Shown here: piece after piece, positions 38,963 to 47,106 of the stretch
Layout: every line of letters begins with the position of its first letter
How positions within the stretch are numbered: the first letter of the stretch is position 1
Origin: Rhizocola hellebori
GTDB lineage: Bacteria > Actinomycetota > Actinomycetes > Mycobacteriales > Micromonosporaceae
Direction of reading: 5' to 3'
Length of the DNA: 64,000 nt
NCBI RefSeq assembly: GCF_016862955.1
Contig: NZ_BONY01000037.1
Location: 1-64,000, forward strand
Program-made: the position numbers and the translations under genes
The notes under the pieces: model-generated
Seen by the model: only the letters and a program-made list of their open reading frames with translations
What the model was told of the DNA's origin: nothing
Databases searched by the model: none

Positions 38963-39706
38963 TTGAGTCGGCCGATGTACGAAGGGCTAGCGTCCGAATT
39001 GCTGGAGCATGTTCAGTCGCTCAGCCCAGGTGACCGACTAGCTTCCGAGCCGGCACTCATGCAGGAGTTCGACGCCAAGCGCGGCACCCTACGTGAAGCG
39101 CTGAAGATGCTTGAGCGGCAAGGCTTTCTGCGATCGGTTCAGGGCAAGGGCTGGTATGTCACCGAGCGCAACCCGGTCACCTGGTACGCCTCATGGCCCG
39201 AGCGCGGCGGGGAGACCGATCTGACGCCTTCCGATGCGTGGGCCCGTGGCGTTCGCGAGCAGGGCCGTACTCCGACCGAGGACCCTATCGAGGTGGCGGT
39301 GCTCATCGCCGAGCCACGCATTGCGACCAGGCTAAATCTTGAATCTGGCGCTTACGTCGTCGCACGCCGGCGGCTACGGTATGTGGACGGGGTAATCAAC
39401 AACTCCAATGACACGTACTACCCGAAGACGTTGGTTGAGGGTACGCCGATCTCGCTACCCGGAGACATCGTGCCAGGCGTCTACGCGGTCCTTGAAGAGC
39501 TCGGGCGTGGTTGGGTGAGCGCCCGTGATCAGAAGGTGGCCAGAGCGGCGACGTCGGCCGAGGCGGTGCGATTCGGCATCACGCCGGGCGATCCGATGAT
39601 GGAGACGCTTCGCACGCGATACGACGCAGAACGGCAACCCGTGGCGGTCACAGTGGTTGTGGCGCCGGGTGATCGAACCATCGATGAATATGAAGTGGAG
39701 TCATGA
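38963..39706 (+). CDS. GntR family regulator, HutC subgroup
   Basis: 247 residues from TTG 38963, chosen because GGAGG lies 5 bases upstream. The winged HTH occupies residues 1-65 (GDRLASEPALMQEFDAKRGTLREALKMLERQG) and a UTRA ligand-binding domain follows (VVARRRLRYVDGVINNSND). KorSA-type GntR repressors control pSAM2-like elements, so a role in element maintenance is possible. Overlaps the next gene by 4 bp. Confidence 0.85.
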   Translation: MSRPMYEGLASELLEHVQSLSPGDRLASEPALMQEFDAKRGTLREALKMLERQGFLRSVQGKGWYVTERNPVTWYASWPERGGETDLTPSDAWARGVREQGRTPTEDPIEVAVLIAEPRIATRLNLESGAYVVARRRLRYVDGVINNSNDTYYPKTLVEGTPISLPGDIVPGVYAVLEELGRGWVSARDQKVARAATSAEAVRFGITPGDPMMETLRTRYDAERQPVAVTVVVAPGDRTIDEYEVES

Positions 39707-40104
39707 TGAAGACGCTCAAGCGAGTTGCTGAGATCGCCTACGAGCTCGCCCCGCGAGACTACGCCACCGACGTGGTCAGCTATGACGGGATGAGCATCGA
39801 GCTGCAGCCGACCGGGGTTCGCCTGGACAACGACGGAAGCCGGCTCCACTGGGTGTCGATGCACGCCCCCGTCTGGGAGATCGCTCACGATGGCGTGGGC
39901 TGGCGCGCGACCAGCGAGGCGGACGCCGGCCACGTCTACCGCCTGGCCGACGCCGGCGCGCCTAAGGGCACGTTCGTCAGCTGGTTGCCCGTCGCCGGCA
40001 GTGGTGAGCGCATCGAGCTGAACGAAGGCACCGCCTACGAGCTGCGGTGGGCGAGCAATCCCGAGTCCACGCGCATGGCGCTGTACCTCTCAAGCGTCGA
40101 CTAG
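39703..40104 (+). CDS. Hypothetical protein coupled to GntR gene
   Basis: 133 residues. A beta-rich C-terminal half (YRLADAGAPKGTFVSWLPVAG, GTAYELRWASNPESTRMALYL) follows a short helical start. The 4-bp overlap with the regulator suggests joint expression. No family recognised. Confidence 0.55.
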   Translation: MMKTLKRVAEIAYELAPRDYATDVVSYDGMSIELQPTGVRLDNDGSRLHWVSMHAPVWEIAHDGVGWRATSEADAGHVYRLADAGAPKGTFVSWLPVAGSGERIELNEGTAYELRWASNPESTRMALYLSSVD

Positions 40105-40391
40105 CGATGAGTGATGAAGCGGTCCGTCCAACTTTGGGCGGGCCGCTTCTCTGTATCGCAACGTAACGGGACTTAACGGTTTGCGTTACGGGCTAGATCA
40201 AAAAAGCGCCGCACAGACTACCCCCGCGGGTGGACGCTTGAATCAATTCACTCATGTACCGCATAACCGACCGACATCCAGGGAAGCCTTGACGAGAGGG
40301 GCTGAGTTCCGGATCGGTCTCCCGCACTAGTTCGTTCTGGCGGATCGCCCCGTGCAGTGGGTGGTCCGCCACAGCCTGAGCTGGAGGCCTA
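40105..40391. other. Intergenic region with terminator and dyad
   Basis: A hairpin at 40116-40149 (GAAGCGG... / ...CCGCTTC) follows the preceding gene. Around 40160-40190, AACGTAAC and GTTACG elements form an imperfect dyad that might be an operator. No gene is seen. Confidence 0.5.
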
Positions 40392-40748
40392 ATGAAATTC
40401 CGGATCTCGGACCGTTGCGCCTGCCGTCTACGGGCCTGTGGTGGCGGGCTGCTGGCGGCGAAGCTCGGCCTGTTGCTAGTGGGCTGGCCGTGGGTTATTC
40501 AAAGACCTATCGCCGCGATGCTCATCATGATCCCGGTGTCCGCCGGCGGCACGCTGTTGCTCCTTCTGGGCGTGGCCGGCGGTATGGCCAGCGCGACTGA
40601 GGAGATGCTGGGCGAGCTGCGGGCGGAGCTACTCCGCGCTATCGAGGCAGCATCGAGCAAGAGCTATGCGAACGGCTACGTCGACGGACTGCACGCGCAA
40701 GTAAGCCAAGCGCCGCAACCACTTCGCTCAGTGCCCAATCAAAATTAG
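40392..40748 (+). CDS. Two-span membrane protein at prophage right end
   Basis: 118 residues with hydrophobic helices near 19-38 and 42-66, then a helical tail ELRAELLRAIEAASSKSY. The ATG at 40392 has no strong ribosome binding site. Being beside the right attachment site it may be lysogen-expressed. Function unknown. Confidence 0.5.
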   Translation: MKFRISDRCACRLRACGGGLLAAKLGLLLVGWPWVIQRPIAAMLIMIPVSAGGTLLLLLGVAGGMASATEEMLGELRAELLRAIEAASSKSYANGYVDGLHAQVSQAPQPLRSVPNQN

Positions 40749-40808
40749 CCCCAAGATCCAAAGCCGATAACTCACCAGCAACTCATGATCTAGGGGAGAG
40801 ATCGAAAA

Positions 40809-40839
40809 AACCCGGCTCCTGATCTCCAGGAACCGGGTT
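40809..40839 (-). terminator. Intrinsic terminator of tRNA-Val(CAC)
   Basis: AACCCGG and CCGGGTT frame an inner TCCT/AGGA pairing. On the minus strand a run of six T follows the stem, as in classic terminators. It lies on the prophage side of the crossover site, so the phage supplies the terminator of the tRNA after integration. Confidence 0.85.
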
Positions 40840-40856
40840 CTACCAGCGGTTTTACC

Positions 40857-40905
40857 AAGTGGGCGATACTGGGATCGAACCAGTGACCTCTTCCGTGTGA
40901 AGGAA
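40857..40905. repeat. Right attachment site inside tRNA-Val(CAC)
   Basis: Identical over 49 bases to 4670-4718. The crossover lies in the 3' part of the tRNA gene, which remains whole on the chromosomal side. Confidence 0.92.
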
Positions 40906-40931
40906 GCGCGCTCCCGCTGCGCCAATCGCCC
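40860..40931 (-). tRNA. tRNA-Val (anticodon CAC)
   Basis: On the minus strand GGGCGAT pairs with ATCGCCC in the acceptor stem. The D-arm is TGGCGCAGCGGGAGCGC, the anticodon loop carries CAC, and the T-arm contains GGTTCGATCC. The discriminator is A and CCA is not encoded. Confidence 0.95.
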
Positions 40932-40994
40932 GCAACGGGATCGTACTCTACCACCTTCCCCAGTGGTCGAGTCGCCGCAGGCGATTGGGGCGTG

Positions 40995-41426
40995 TCAGCG
41001 GCCGGCGAGGAGCCGGTTGACGGCTGCGTCTACGTCGAGGTGGTCGGTTTCGCGGCCGCGGGGCACCACTACATAGGTGCGCCGAAGGAACCGGACCAGG
41101 ACGCTGCGCGGCACTTCGAAAAGCGCGTTGCCGTCGGGTGAGGAGAGGGCGAGGGCGACGAAGTCGCCTCGCGGGGTGGCCCACGGCCAGACCCTCACGT
41201 CGCCGATGCCGGCGGGTTCGTCGAGCCCGGTGACTAGTAGCTCGCGGGCGAAGGACCAGCTGACGGCCTCTCCTCCAGCGGATTCGGCGTGGAACAGGAC
41301 GTGGACGGCATATGGGTCGGCCGGGTCATAGCGCAGGCTTGCGCGGACCGGCAGAGACGTCGCGTCTGGCGCGACGAGCCGCAGTGACGTCTCGACCTCG
41401 ACGGTCGTAGGACGGATGGCGCTCAT
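40995..41426 (-). CDS. ssgB: SsgB-type sporulation and cell division protein
   Basis: 143 residues from ATG 41426, preceded by GGGGGGAGTACG. The sequence has SsgA-like family features: LPVRASLRYDPADPYAVHVLF, VSWSFARELLVTGL, GDVRVWPW and SSPDGNALFEVPRSVLVRFL. In streptomycetes SsgB recruits FtsZ to sporulation septa, and orthologues mark morphologically complex actinomycetes. The specific ssgB name rests on family resemblance; another SsgA-like protein is possible. It follows the tRNA-Val locus and is monocistronic. Confidence 0.85.
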   Translation of the reverse strand: MSAIRPTTVEVETSLRLVAPDATSLPVRASLRYDPADPYAVHVLFHAESAGGEAVSWSFARELLVTGLDEPAGIGDVRVWPWATPRGDFVALALSSPDGNALFEVPRSVLVRFLRRTYVVVPRGRETDHLDVDAAVNRLLAGR

Positions 41427-41697
41427 GGACGTACTCCCCCCGGCAGTGCGACGAAGCTCACGCGCTTCGTCCTTCCAATACTCACGGTGAACCTCCCGAT
41501 TACGCTCCGCCATGCGTCGATCTCACCCTGTAGTGGGAAGAGAGAGGCAAAGAGGCTTTTGCACGTGCCCGTAAGAGGTAAAATGCCCTGCTTTGGTCCG
41601 TGCGTATGGTTAGTAGGTGCCGCCATGCCCCTCGACACACTCCGGTAACGTCCGGTGATCGGAGTTGGTGACGGTCCGGTTTTGAAGGGGAGTGCCG
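41427..41697. other. Intergenic region, no gene seen
   Basis: About 270 bp between divergent ssgB and the PGPGW membrane gene. The stretch TCCGGTAACGTCCGGTGATC at 41641-41660 repeats TCCGGT and may be regulatory. No convincing small gene was found. Confidence 0.35.
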
Positions 41698-42123
41698 ATG
41701 GCCAAAGATCCGACAGAACCAGCCACCAAACCGGGCTTTTCCGACCGGGCGAGGCTCACTCTTCAGGTGATCCGGGCAAATCCCACCGGGGCGATAGCCC
41801 TGAAGATTCTGGTAGCCGTTCTGGGCGGTTTGGTAGTCGCTGTCGGGATCGTGCTCATCCCGTTACCGGGGCCGGGATGGGCGATCGTGATCCTCGGCCT
41901 GATCATCTGGGCGGTCGAGTTTGTCTGGGCCCGGCACCTGCTCCATTTCACCCGGAACAAGCTGCGCGGGTGGACGTCGTGGATTGCGCGCCAATCATGG
42001 CCGGTGCGCCTACTCATAGGGGCTGCGGGACTCGTTTTTGTGACGGCCGTGCTTGTGGCGACACTGCGCTTCAGTTTCGGCGTGACGGTGGCCGATATCT
42101 GGCAATACATAACGACGCACTGA
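41698..42123 (+). CDS. TIGR02611/PGPGW family membrane protein
   Basis: 141 residues from ATG 41698 with GAAGGGGAG upstream. Two central hydrophobic helices enclose LIPLPGPGWAIVILGL, the motif that names the family. A third helix lies at the C-terminal end. Members are small actinobacterial membrane proteins of unknown job. Confidence 0.8.
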   Translation: MAKDPTEPATKPGFSDRARLTLQVIRANPTGAIALKILVAVLGGLVVAVGIVLIPLPGPGWAIVILGLIIWAVEFVWARHLLHFTRNKLRGWTSWIARQSWPVRLLIGAAGLVFVTAVLVATLRFSFGVTVADIWQYITTH

Positions 42124-42198
42124 GCGCGTTTTCGGTCATTGGGCGCTGGCTGACCGGATGACTTGACCGGAGCTTTAGAAGGAGATGTGATCTGAAGT

Positions 42199-42244
42199 GA
42201 TCCGGCCGCGCCCGTCAACCTCCCCAGGTCAGCGCGGCCGGATC
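42199..42244. terminator. Bidirectional terminator
   Basis: GATCCGGCCGCGC pairs with GCGCGGCCGGATC, 13 bp perfect, between convergent genes 41698-42123 and 42260-43054. Confidence 0.85.
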
Positions 42245-42259
42245 CGTATCTGTAGCTGA

Positions 42260-43054
42260 TCAGTCGCTCAGCCTGGGAACGGGCGTAATTCGGTTGGCGC
42301 GATCGCTTTCCATCAGCTTTGCGCGGTTATCGGTGAGGCGCACCTTGGCGGGATCAAGGAAATCGATGAGGTCGATAAGTGCCCATTGCGCGTCGACCTG
42401 TCGCATATTGCCGATCCAGTCGTGCGTGAGAAATGAGTCCACATCTTTGAGTAATTGGGCGAACCATCGGCGGAATTCGGGATCTAATACGATCCGCTCA
42501 TCGAAGTCGGGATAGGTCATTACGTCGACGCTGGCTTCTCGGCGCACCATCAATAGCTGGCCGATTGCTTGCTGGCGACCGCGAAATAGCCGGAAATGGG
42601 CGTGCTCGTAGCGGGATGAGCCGAAGATTGAGCTGATCTTTTCCAAATGGGCGTTGAAAGTGCGGGTACGCGACTCATCACCCAGGTCGAGGAATCTCAG
42701 CTCCCGTCTGATGATTTCCACCCAGCAGAAATATTCGGACAGCGTGTAAACGGTGAAGTGGCGCGCATAGCGCTCTTCCTCAGGATCGCCGCAATATAGG
42801 AACTCGTGCAGGTATTGGCCGTTGATGCCGTTGTGCAGCCTGCTTTGGAGGCTGTTCGCGGCCAGGAGCAGCGGTTCCCGGTACCGAGAAATGAGCTCCT
42901 CGGTTTGTTCTGCCTTGGTTTCACGGCGCCTTTGCGCCTCAAGAACGTGCTCGAGCTGGCGCGATCGCTGCGCCATAAAGCCCGAAATTATCGCGGCCAG
43001 AACGGAAAGCACGGCCGAGGCGATGGCGAGGATGGTGCCAGGGTCCCAATTCAC
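42260..43054 (-). CDS. Membrane-anchored protein of unknown function
   Basis: 264 residues. The N-terminus (ILAIASAVLSVLAAIISGFMA) is a single anchor followed by a coiled segment (RSRQLEHVLEAQRRRETKAEQ). The soluble domain is helical with FTVYTLSEYFCWVEIIRREL and a conserved-looking EHAHFRLFRGRQQAIGQLL. Such anchor-coil-helical proteins are scattered in actinobacteria and a few lie in defence islands, but no catalytic motif is visible. It is divergent from the conservon. Confidence 0.65.
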   Translation of the reverse strand: MNWDPGTILAIASAVLSVLAAIISGFMAQRSRQLEHVLEAQRRRETKAEQTEELISRYREPLLLAANSLQSRLHNGINGQYLHEFLYCGDPEEERYARHFTVYTLSEYFCWVEIIRRELRFLDLGDESRTRTFNAHLEKISSIFGSSRYEHAHFRLFRGRQQAIGQLLMVRREASVDVMTYPDFDERIVLDPEFRRWFAQLLKDVDSFLTHDWIGNMRQVDAQWALIDLIDFLDPAKVRLTDNRAKLMESDRANRITPVPRLSD

Positions 43055-43198
43055 CGGGTCAGTGTGCCCGCAACCGGCACAGTGGACAAGAGCGGGCGAA
43101 ACAGTTAAGTTCTTCGCCCGGAGGCATTGTCGTCATACGATCCGCGGTTCATGGCGCCGGGGGAGGGGCCATGACATGCGTGGCGACGCATCGTACCC

Positions 43199-45496
43199 TT
43201 GGACGTGGTCACTGTGAGAAGTCGCGGCTGGAGCATCCGAGCCAAGATTATGACCTTGGCGGTGGTGCCGCTCGTCGCTATTACCGGCCTTGCCGTCTTC
43301 GGGGTTGCCGCGACCGTTGGTCCCGCACTGAACCTGTTGGAAACAAGCAGGTATGAGCATGCCGTCACCGATCGCGGCGAGGCTCTCATGGTGCAGTTGC
43401 AGCACGAGCGGCGGCTGTCCGCCGGGCTGACCCCGAGTGCGCCGGAGCTGATCGAGCAGCGATCGAAGACCAATACTTTTTACGACACCTTTAAGGCGCG
43501 GTTCGCCGAGTCCAACGGGCGCGAAGACCTGACGGCAGCCTCTGTTCGCCTGGTAGATGCGTTTATGTCCGGAATGGACAGCCTTCCCGAGATCCGGGCC
43601 GACTTTGATACCAGCAAGACGGACCAGATGGCCACCGTCACGCGCTACTCAGAGCTGATCGATTCGGCCTACAAGATGTTCTCGCCGCTGACGCATGTGG
43701 CCGACGCCGATCTGTCGCAGGTCGCCCACGGCCTGTTCATCATCAGCCGGACCCGGGAGCTGCTGAGCCGGGAAGACGCGATCATCACCGCCACCATCGC
43801 CGACGCGAAGATCACGACCACCGAACACACCCGGATGCTCATCGCCATCGGGGCGCGCCGCCAGCAACTGGAAGAGGCGATCTCCGCCCTCACCTCCCCG
43901 CACAAGGAGAACTACGCACGGATCTTCGCCGGCGACTCCTATCAGGCGCTGTACGCGATGGAGGAGTCGCTGGGCACCCTGCGCCAAGCGGGCAAGGTGC
44001 CGATCGACGGAAGTGTCTGGCGCACAAGCGCTGACGCGGTTCTCGACCAGATGAACCTCACCGAAGGCGCGGCCGCCAAGGCGGCGGTGACCCTGGCCAA
44101 CGAGGTCGGCATCGCGGCGTTCACGCGGCCCATCGTGGCCGGGATGATCGGCCTGCTGTGTGCCGCGCTGGCGTTGACGCTCGCGTTGCGCACCGGCCGC
44201 TCGGTGGTACGCCGGCTCGACCGGCTGCGCGCCTCCGCCCTTGACGTGGCCAACGAGCAGCTGCCGCGGGCGATCGCGGCGTTGCGCCAGCCGGGGGCGG
44301 TGATGACCGATCCCGCGCTCAACGACATACCCATAGTCGCGGTCGGTGTGGACGAGGTCGGCCAGGTCGGCCACGCCTTCGCGGCGGTGCAGCGCACCGC
44401 GATCCGGGCCGCGATCGACGAAGCCACCCTGCGCAAGGGGATCAGCGAGGTCTTCCTCAACATCGCGCGGCGGTCACAGGCCCTGCTGCACCGCCAGCTG
44501 ACCCTGCTCGACCGGATGGAGCGGCGCACCACTTCGCCGCAGGAGCTTGAGGATCTGTTCCGCCTCGACCACATGGCCACCCGCATGCGCCGTCATGCCG
44601 AGGCGCTGGTGATCCTCGCCGGATCCGCGCCCGGGCGTGGCTGGCGGCATCCGGTGCCGATCATCGACGTGGTACGCGGCGCGACCTCCGAGATCGAAGA
44701 CTATGTCCGGGTGAGCCTGGACAGGCTTCCCGACGTGCGCATCTCCGGACGGGCCGTGGGTGACATCATCCACCTGCTCGCCGAGCTGCTGGAAAACGCG
44801 ACCTCGTTCGCCCCTCCGCACACCACGGTCCGGGTGCACGCCGAGATTGTCGGGAATGGACTCGCGCTGCAGATCGAAGACCGGGGTCTGGGCATGAGCG
44901 AGACCGAGCTGGCCGAGGCCAACCTGCGGCTGTCCGACCCGCCCAACTTCGACCCCGCTCACAGCGCCCGCCTAGGTCTGCTCGTCGTCGCCAAACTGGC
45001 GGCGCGCCAAGGGGTGACGGTGCGGCTGCGGCCCTCGCCCTACGGCGGCGTGACCGCGGTCGTGCTGGTGCCCGAAGACCTTGTCAGCACCGGCCATGGG
45101 GATGTTCCCAGCCAGCCCGCGGTGGCCGCACCGGCCCACAAGGAGCTGGCCGCCAAGCCGTTCACCCAGGACAGGGCCAACGAGACCACGGTGTCCGTGG
45201 TGGATGGTCTGCCCAAACGGGTGCGTCGTGCCAATCCTGGGCCGCCGCCGACTGATGAGGGCGAGACAACGGTTACCGTTATAGGCGAAGCGAACACGGT
45301 GAACCTGGGTGAGCGGATGCCGACGCAGCGGACTGCCGATGAGGTGCGCTCTCGAATGTCTGCGTTCCAGTCGGGTACGGTACGGGGCCGGGCCCATGCT
45401 GTTGGCGGCGTGAGTCCGTCAGGCGACAGCGCGGCGACCCCAGCGCAAACACCACATGACAATGCACCGGGGGCTGCAGAGGAAAGGAGTGCCTGA
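43199..45496 (+). CDS. cvnA: Conservon sensor histidine kinase-like protein CvnA
   Basis: 765 residues from TTG 43199; GTG at 43214 is an alternative start. A membrane helix at about 18-40 precedes a nitrate/nitrite-sensing NIT-type extracellular domain (to about 305). A second helix (GMIGLLCAALALTLAL) and a HAMP-like linker come next. The kinase core has NIARRSQALLHRQLTLLDRME and an ATPase with N-box ELLENATSFAPP and G-box DRGLGMSE. The C-terminal 150 residues are disordered. In conservons it works with CvnB, C and D as a G-protein-coupled-like complex at the membrane. Confidence 0.9.
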   Translation: MDVVTVRSRGWSIRAKIMTLAVVPLVAITGLAVFGVAATVGPALNLLETSRYEHAVTDRGEALMVQLQHERRLSAGLTPSAPELIEQRSKTNTFYDTFKARFAESNGREDLTAASVRLVDAFMSGMDSLPEIRADFDTSKTDQMATVTRYSELIDSAYKMFSPLTHVADADLSQVAHGLFIISRTRELLSREDAIITATIADAKITTTEHTRMLIAIGARRQQLEEAISALTSPHKENYARIFAGDSYQALYAMEESLGTLRQAGKVPIDGSVWRTSADAVLDQMNLTEGAAAKAAVTLANEVGIAAFTRPIVAGMIGLLCAALALTLALRTGRSVVRRLDRLRASALDVANEQLPRAIAALRQPGAVMTDPALNDIPIVAVGVDEVGQVGHAFAAVQRTAIRAAIDEATLRKGISEVFLNIARRSQALLHRQLTLLDRMERRTTSPQELEDLFRLDHMATRMRRHAEALVILAGSAPGRGWRHPVPIIDVVRGATSEIEDYVRVSLDRLPDVRISGRAVGDIIHLLAELLENATSFAPPHTTVRVHAEIVGNGLALQIEDRGLGMSETELAEANLRLSDPPNFDPAHSARLGLLVVAKLAARQGVTVRLRPSPYGGVTAVVLVPEDLVSTGHGDVPSQPAVAAPAHKELAAKPFTQDRANETTVSVVDGLPKRVRRANPGPPPTDEGETTVTVIGEANTVNLGERMPTQRTADEVRSRMSAFQSGTVRGRAHAVGGVSPSGDSAATPAQTPHDNAPGAAEERSA

Positions 45497-45907
45497 GTGG
45501 GGCCGACAACGACCCGCCACGCGACGGATTGGCTGCTAGATGACCTGCTCGCGCGGGTTCCGCAGACCCGATGCGCGGTGATCCTCTCGGTGGACGGGCT
45601 ACTCACGGCTACTTCTTCGGGCTTGCCCCGTGACGACGCCGAACATCTTGCCGCCATTGCTGCCGGCTTTTCCAGTCTTGCCAAGGGTGCGGGGGACAGA
45701 TTCCGCGGGGGCCCGGTGAGGCAGACCATCGTCGAGATGGATCATGCCTACCTGTTGGTAAGCCAGGCGGGCCAGGGATCGTGCCTGGCCGTGCTGGCTG
45801 AGCCGGACATCGACCTAGGTGTCCTGGCCTACGAAATGACGATGCTGGCCACCAGGGTGGGCACCCACCTGGGAACCCCGTCCCGGCCTGGCCCAGATGG
45901 TCGCTGA
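45497..45907 (+). CDS. cvnB: Roadblock/LC7 protein CvnB
   Basis: 136 residues from GTG 45497, immediately after the cvnA stop. The Roadblock/LC7 fold is seen in WLLDDLLARVPQTRCAVILS, DGLLTATSSGL and AYLLVSQAGQGSCLAVL. Family members regulate the conservon GTPase. It overlaps cvnC by 11 bp. Confidence 0.92.
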   Translation: MGPTTTRHATDWLLDDLLARVPQTRCAVILSVDGLLTATSSGLPRDDAEHLAAIAAGFSSLAKGAGDRFRGGPVRQTIVEMDHAYLLVSQAGQGSCLAVLAEPDIDLGVLAYEMTMLATRVGTHLGTPSRPGPDGR

Positions 45908-46289
45908 CCGGTCGGAGTTCCCCGGCGACGACGGCCCGGCCTGGTGGGATCACGAGGCCGGCCCGGTGGTGCGCCCGTACATGGTGACGGGTGGCCGGGT
46001 AGAGCCGGTCAGCGCCGATTTCGACCTCATCTCGCACGTTGTGGCGATCACCAGTCTGGCCGCGGAGACCCGCAGCCCCGAGCACCAGTTGATCCTGGGT
46101 GTCACCCAGGAGCCGAAATCGGTGGCCGAGGTGGCCGCCCGCGTTGACCTCCCCGTCGGCGTGGTGCGGGTGTTGTTGTGTGACCTGCTTTCAGATGGCC
46201 AGATCGCCCGTTACGACCCACCTGATACAGAAGAACTTCCCAATATCGAGACTTTGCAGGCGGTTATCCATGGACTCCGTGCGCTCTGA
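45897..46289 (+). CDS. cvnC: DUF742 protein CvnC
   Basis: 130 residues. VVRPYMVTGGRVEP is the DUF742 signature. A winged-helix-like part follows (SVAEVAARVDLPVGVVRVLLCDLL). The place between the Roadblock and GTPase genes is diagnostic of a conservon. It overlaps cvnD by 20 bp. Confidence 0.92.
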   Translation: MVADRSEFPGDDGPAWWDHEAGPVVRPYMVTGGRVEPVSADFDLISHVVAITSLAAETRSPEHQLILGVTQEPKSVAEVAARVDLPVGVVRVLLCDLLSDGQIARYDPPDTEELPNIETLQAVIHGLRAL

Positions 46290-46857
46290 CGCAGCGCCCC
46301 CACAAGCGCTCAAGATCTTGGTGGCCGGTGGCTTCGGCGCCGGTAAGACGACCATGGTCGGCGCGGTGAGTGAGATCAGCCCATTGCGGACAGAGGAAGT
46401 CCTCACCACTGCCGGAATGGACACAGACGACACGACGGGGGTCGCCACGAAGACCACCACCACGGTGGCGATGGACTTCGGTCGGATCACCATCAACCCA
46501 TCTCTGGTGCTTTACCTTTTCGGCACGCCGGGGCAGAACCGTTTCTGGTTCCTCTGGGACGAGCTGGCCACGGGCGCCCTCGGCGCGGTGGTCATCGCCG
46601 ACACCAGACGGCTCGCCGATTCCTTTGCCGCCATTGACTATTTCGAGCAGCGGGGCACGCCGTTCGTGGTGGCGGTCAATTGCTTTGACGCCGAACAGGT
46701 CTACACCGATCAGCAGGTACGGGAGGCCCTCGACATCGACGGGCACGTGCCGATCCTGCTGTGCGACGCCCGCGATCGGCTGTCGGTCAAGAACGTTCTG
46801 ATCACCCTGGTTGAGCACGTGCTGCTCATGGTGCGCTCAGCGGTGCCGGCGGCGTAA
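46270..46857 (+). CDS. cvnD: Conservon small GTPase CvnD
   Basis: 195 residues from ATG 46270. G1 is GGFGAGKTTMV, G2-like DDTTGVATKTTTTVAMDFG, G3 LFGTPGQ and G4 NCFD. These are features of ATP/GTP-binding MglA-like conservon GTPases, which act with CvnA-C in signalling linked to development. The terminator hairpin starts before its stop codon. Confidence 0.93.
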   Translation: MDSVRSDAAPPQALKILVAGGFGAGKTTMVGAVSEISPLRTEEVLTTAGMDTDDTTGVATKTTTTVAMDFGRITINPSLVLYLFGTPGQNRFWFLWDELATGALGAVVIADTRRLADSFAAIDYFEQRGTPFVVAVNCFDAEQVYTDQQVREALDIDGHVPILLCDARDRLSVKNVLITLVEHVLLMVRSAVPAA

Positions 46858-46869
46858 CGCCGCCGGCAC
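46843..46869 (+). terminator. Terminator hairpin enclosing the cvnD stop codon
   Basis: GTGCCGGCGGCG and CGCCGCCGGCAC form a 12-bp stem; the three-base loop is the TAA stop codon. TTTCT follows. Confidence 0.85.
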
Positions 46870-46880
46870 TTTCTGTCGCG

Positions 46881-47102
46881 TCAGCGCTTGCGGCTCTTCA
46901 TGATCAGGAACACCACCAGCACGACTACAGCTACTACGACCAGGCAGCAAACTAGGCCGATGGCGCTGCCGAAACCCACCTTCGGACGCTTGCGCAGCTC
47001 GTCGGCGACGCCCGACTGCTCCGCCCACGCCGCAGCCGGAATGACAAAGGTGCCCAGAAAACCCGTGACGATGGCCGCCCATAAACCAGAGATGCGAGTC
47101 AT
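46881..47102 (-). CDS. Small exported or membrane protein
   Basis: 73 residues from ATG 47102. A signal-like helix (GLWAAIVTGFLGTFVIPAAAWA) and a very hydrophobic C-terminal helix (AIGLVCCLVVVAVVVLVVFL) ending KSRKR give a hairpin or sorting-type topology. No LPXTG motif. It is convergent with the conservon. Confidence 0.6.
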   Translation of the reverse strand: MTRISGLWAAIVTGFLGTFVIPAAAWAEQSGVADELRKRPKVGFGSAIGLVCCLVVVAVVVLVVFLIMKSRKR

Positions 47103-47106
47103 CGCC

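Larger units (their letters stand above)
4670..40905. mobile_element. 36.2-kb siphovirus-type prophage in tRNA-Val(CAC)
   Basis: The region is bounded by 49-bp direct repeats. It contains, in order, an integrase, regulators, a replication operon, terminase, portal, ClpP-like protease, HK97-type capsid, connectors, tail tube, chaperones, tape measure, tail proteins, lysin, membrane proteins and accessory genes. No major gene shows a frameshift or truncation, so the prophage may be inducible. The tape measure and the tube genes indicate a long non-contractile tail. The tRNA gene stays whole at the right end. Confidence 0.93.

Noticed and set aside
40250-40330. Possible TPP-like riboswitch around GAGGGGCTGAGTTCC
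   Set aside because: Only a few bases resemble the conserved core; the second half of the motif is missing.
43649-44374. 241-codon leftward frame inside cvnA
   Set aside because: Antisense to a well-supported kinase gene.
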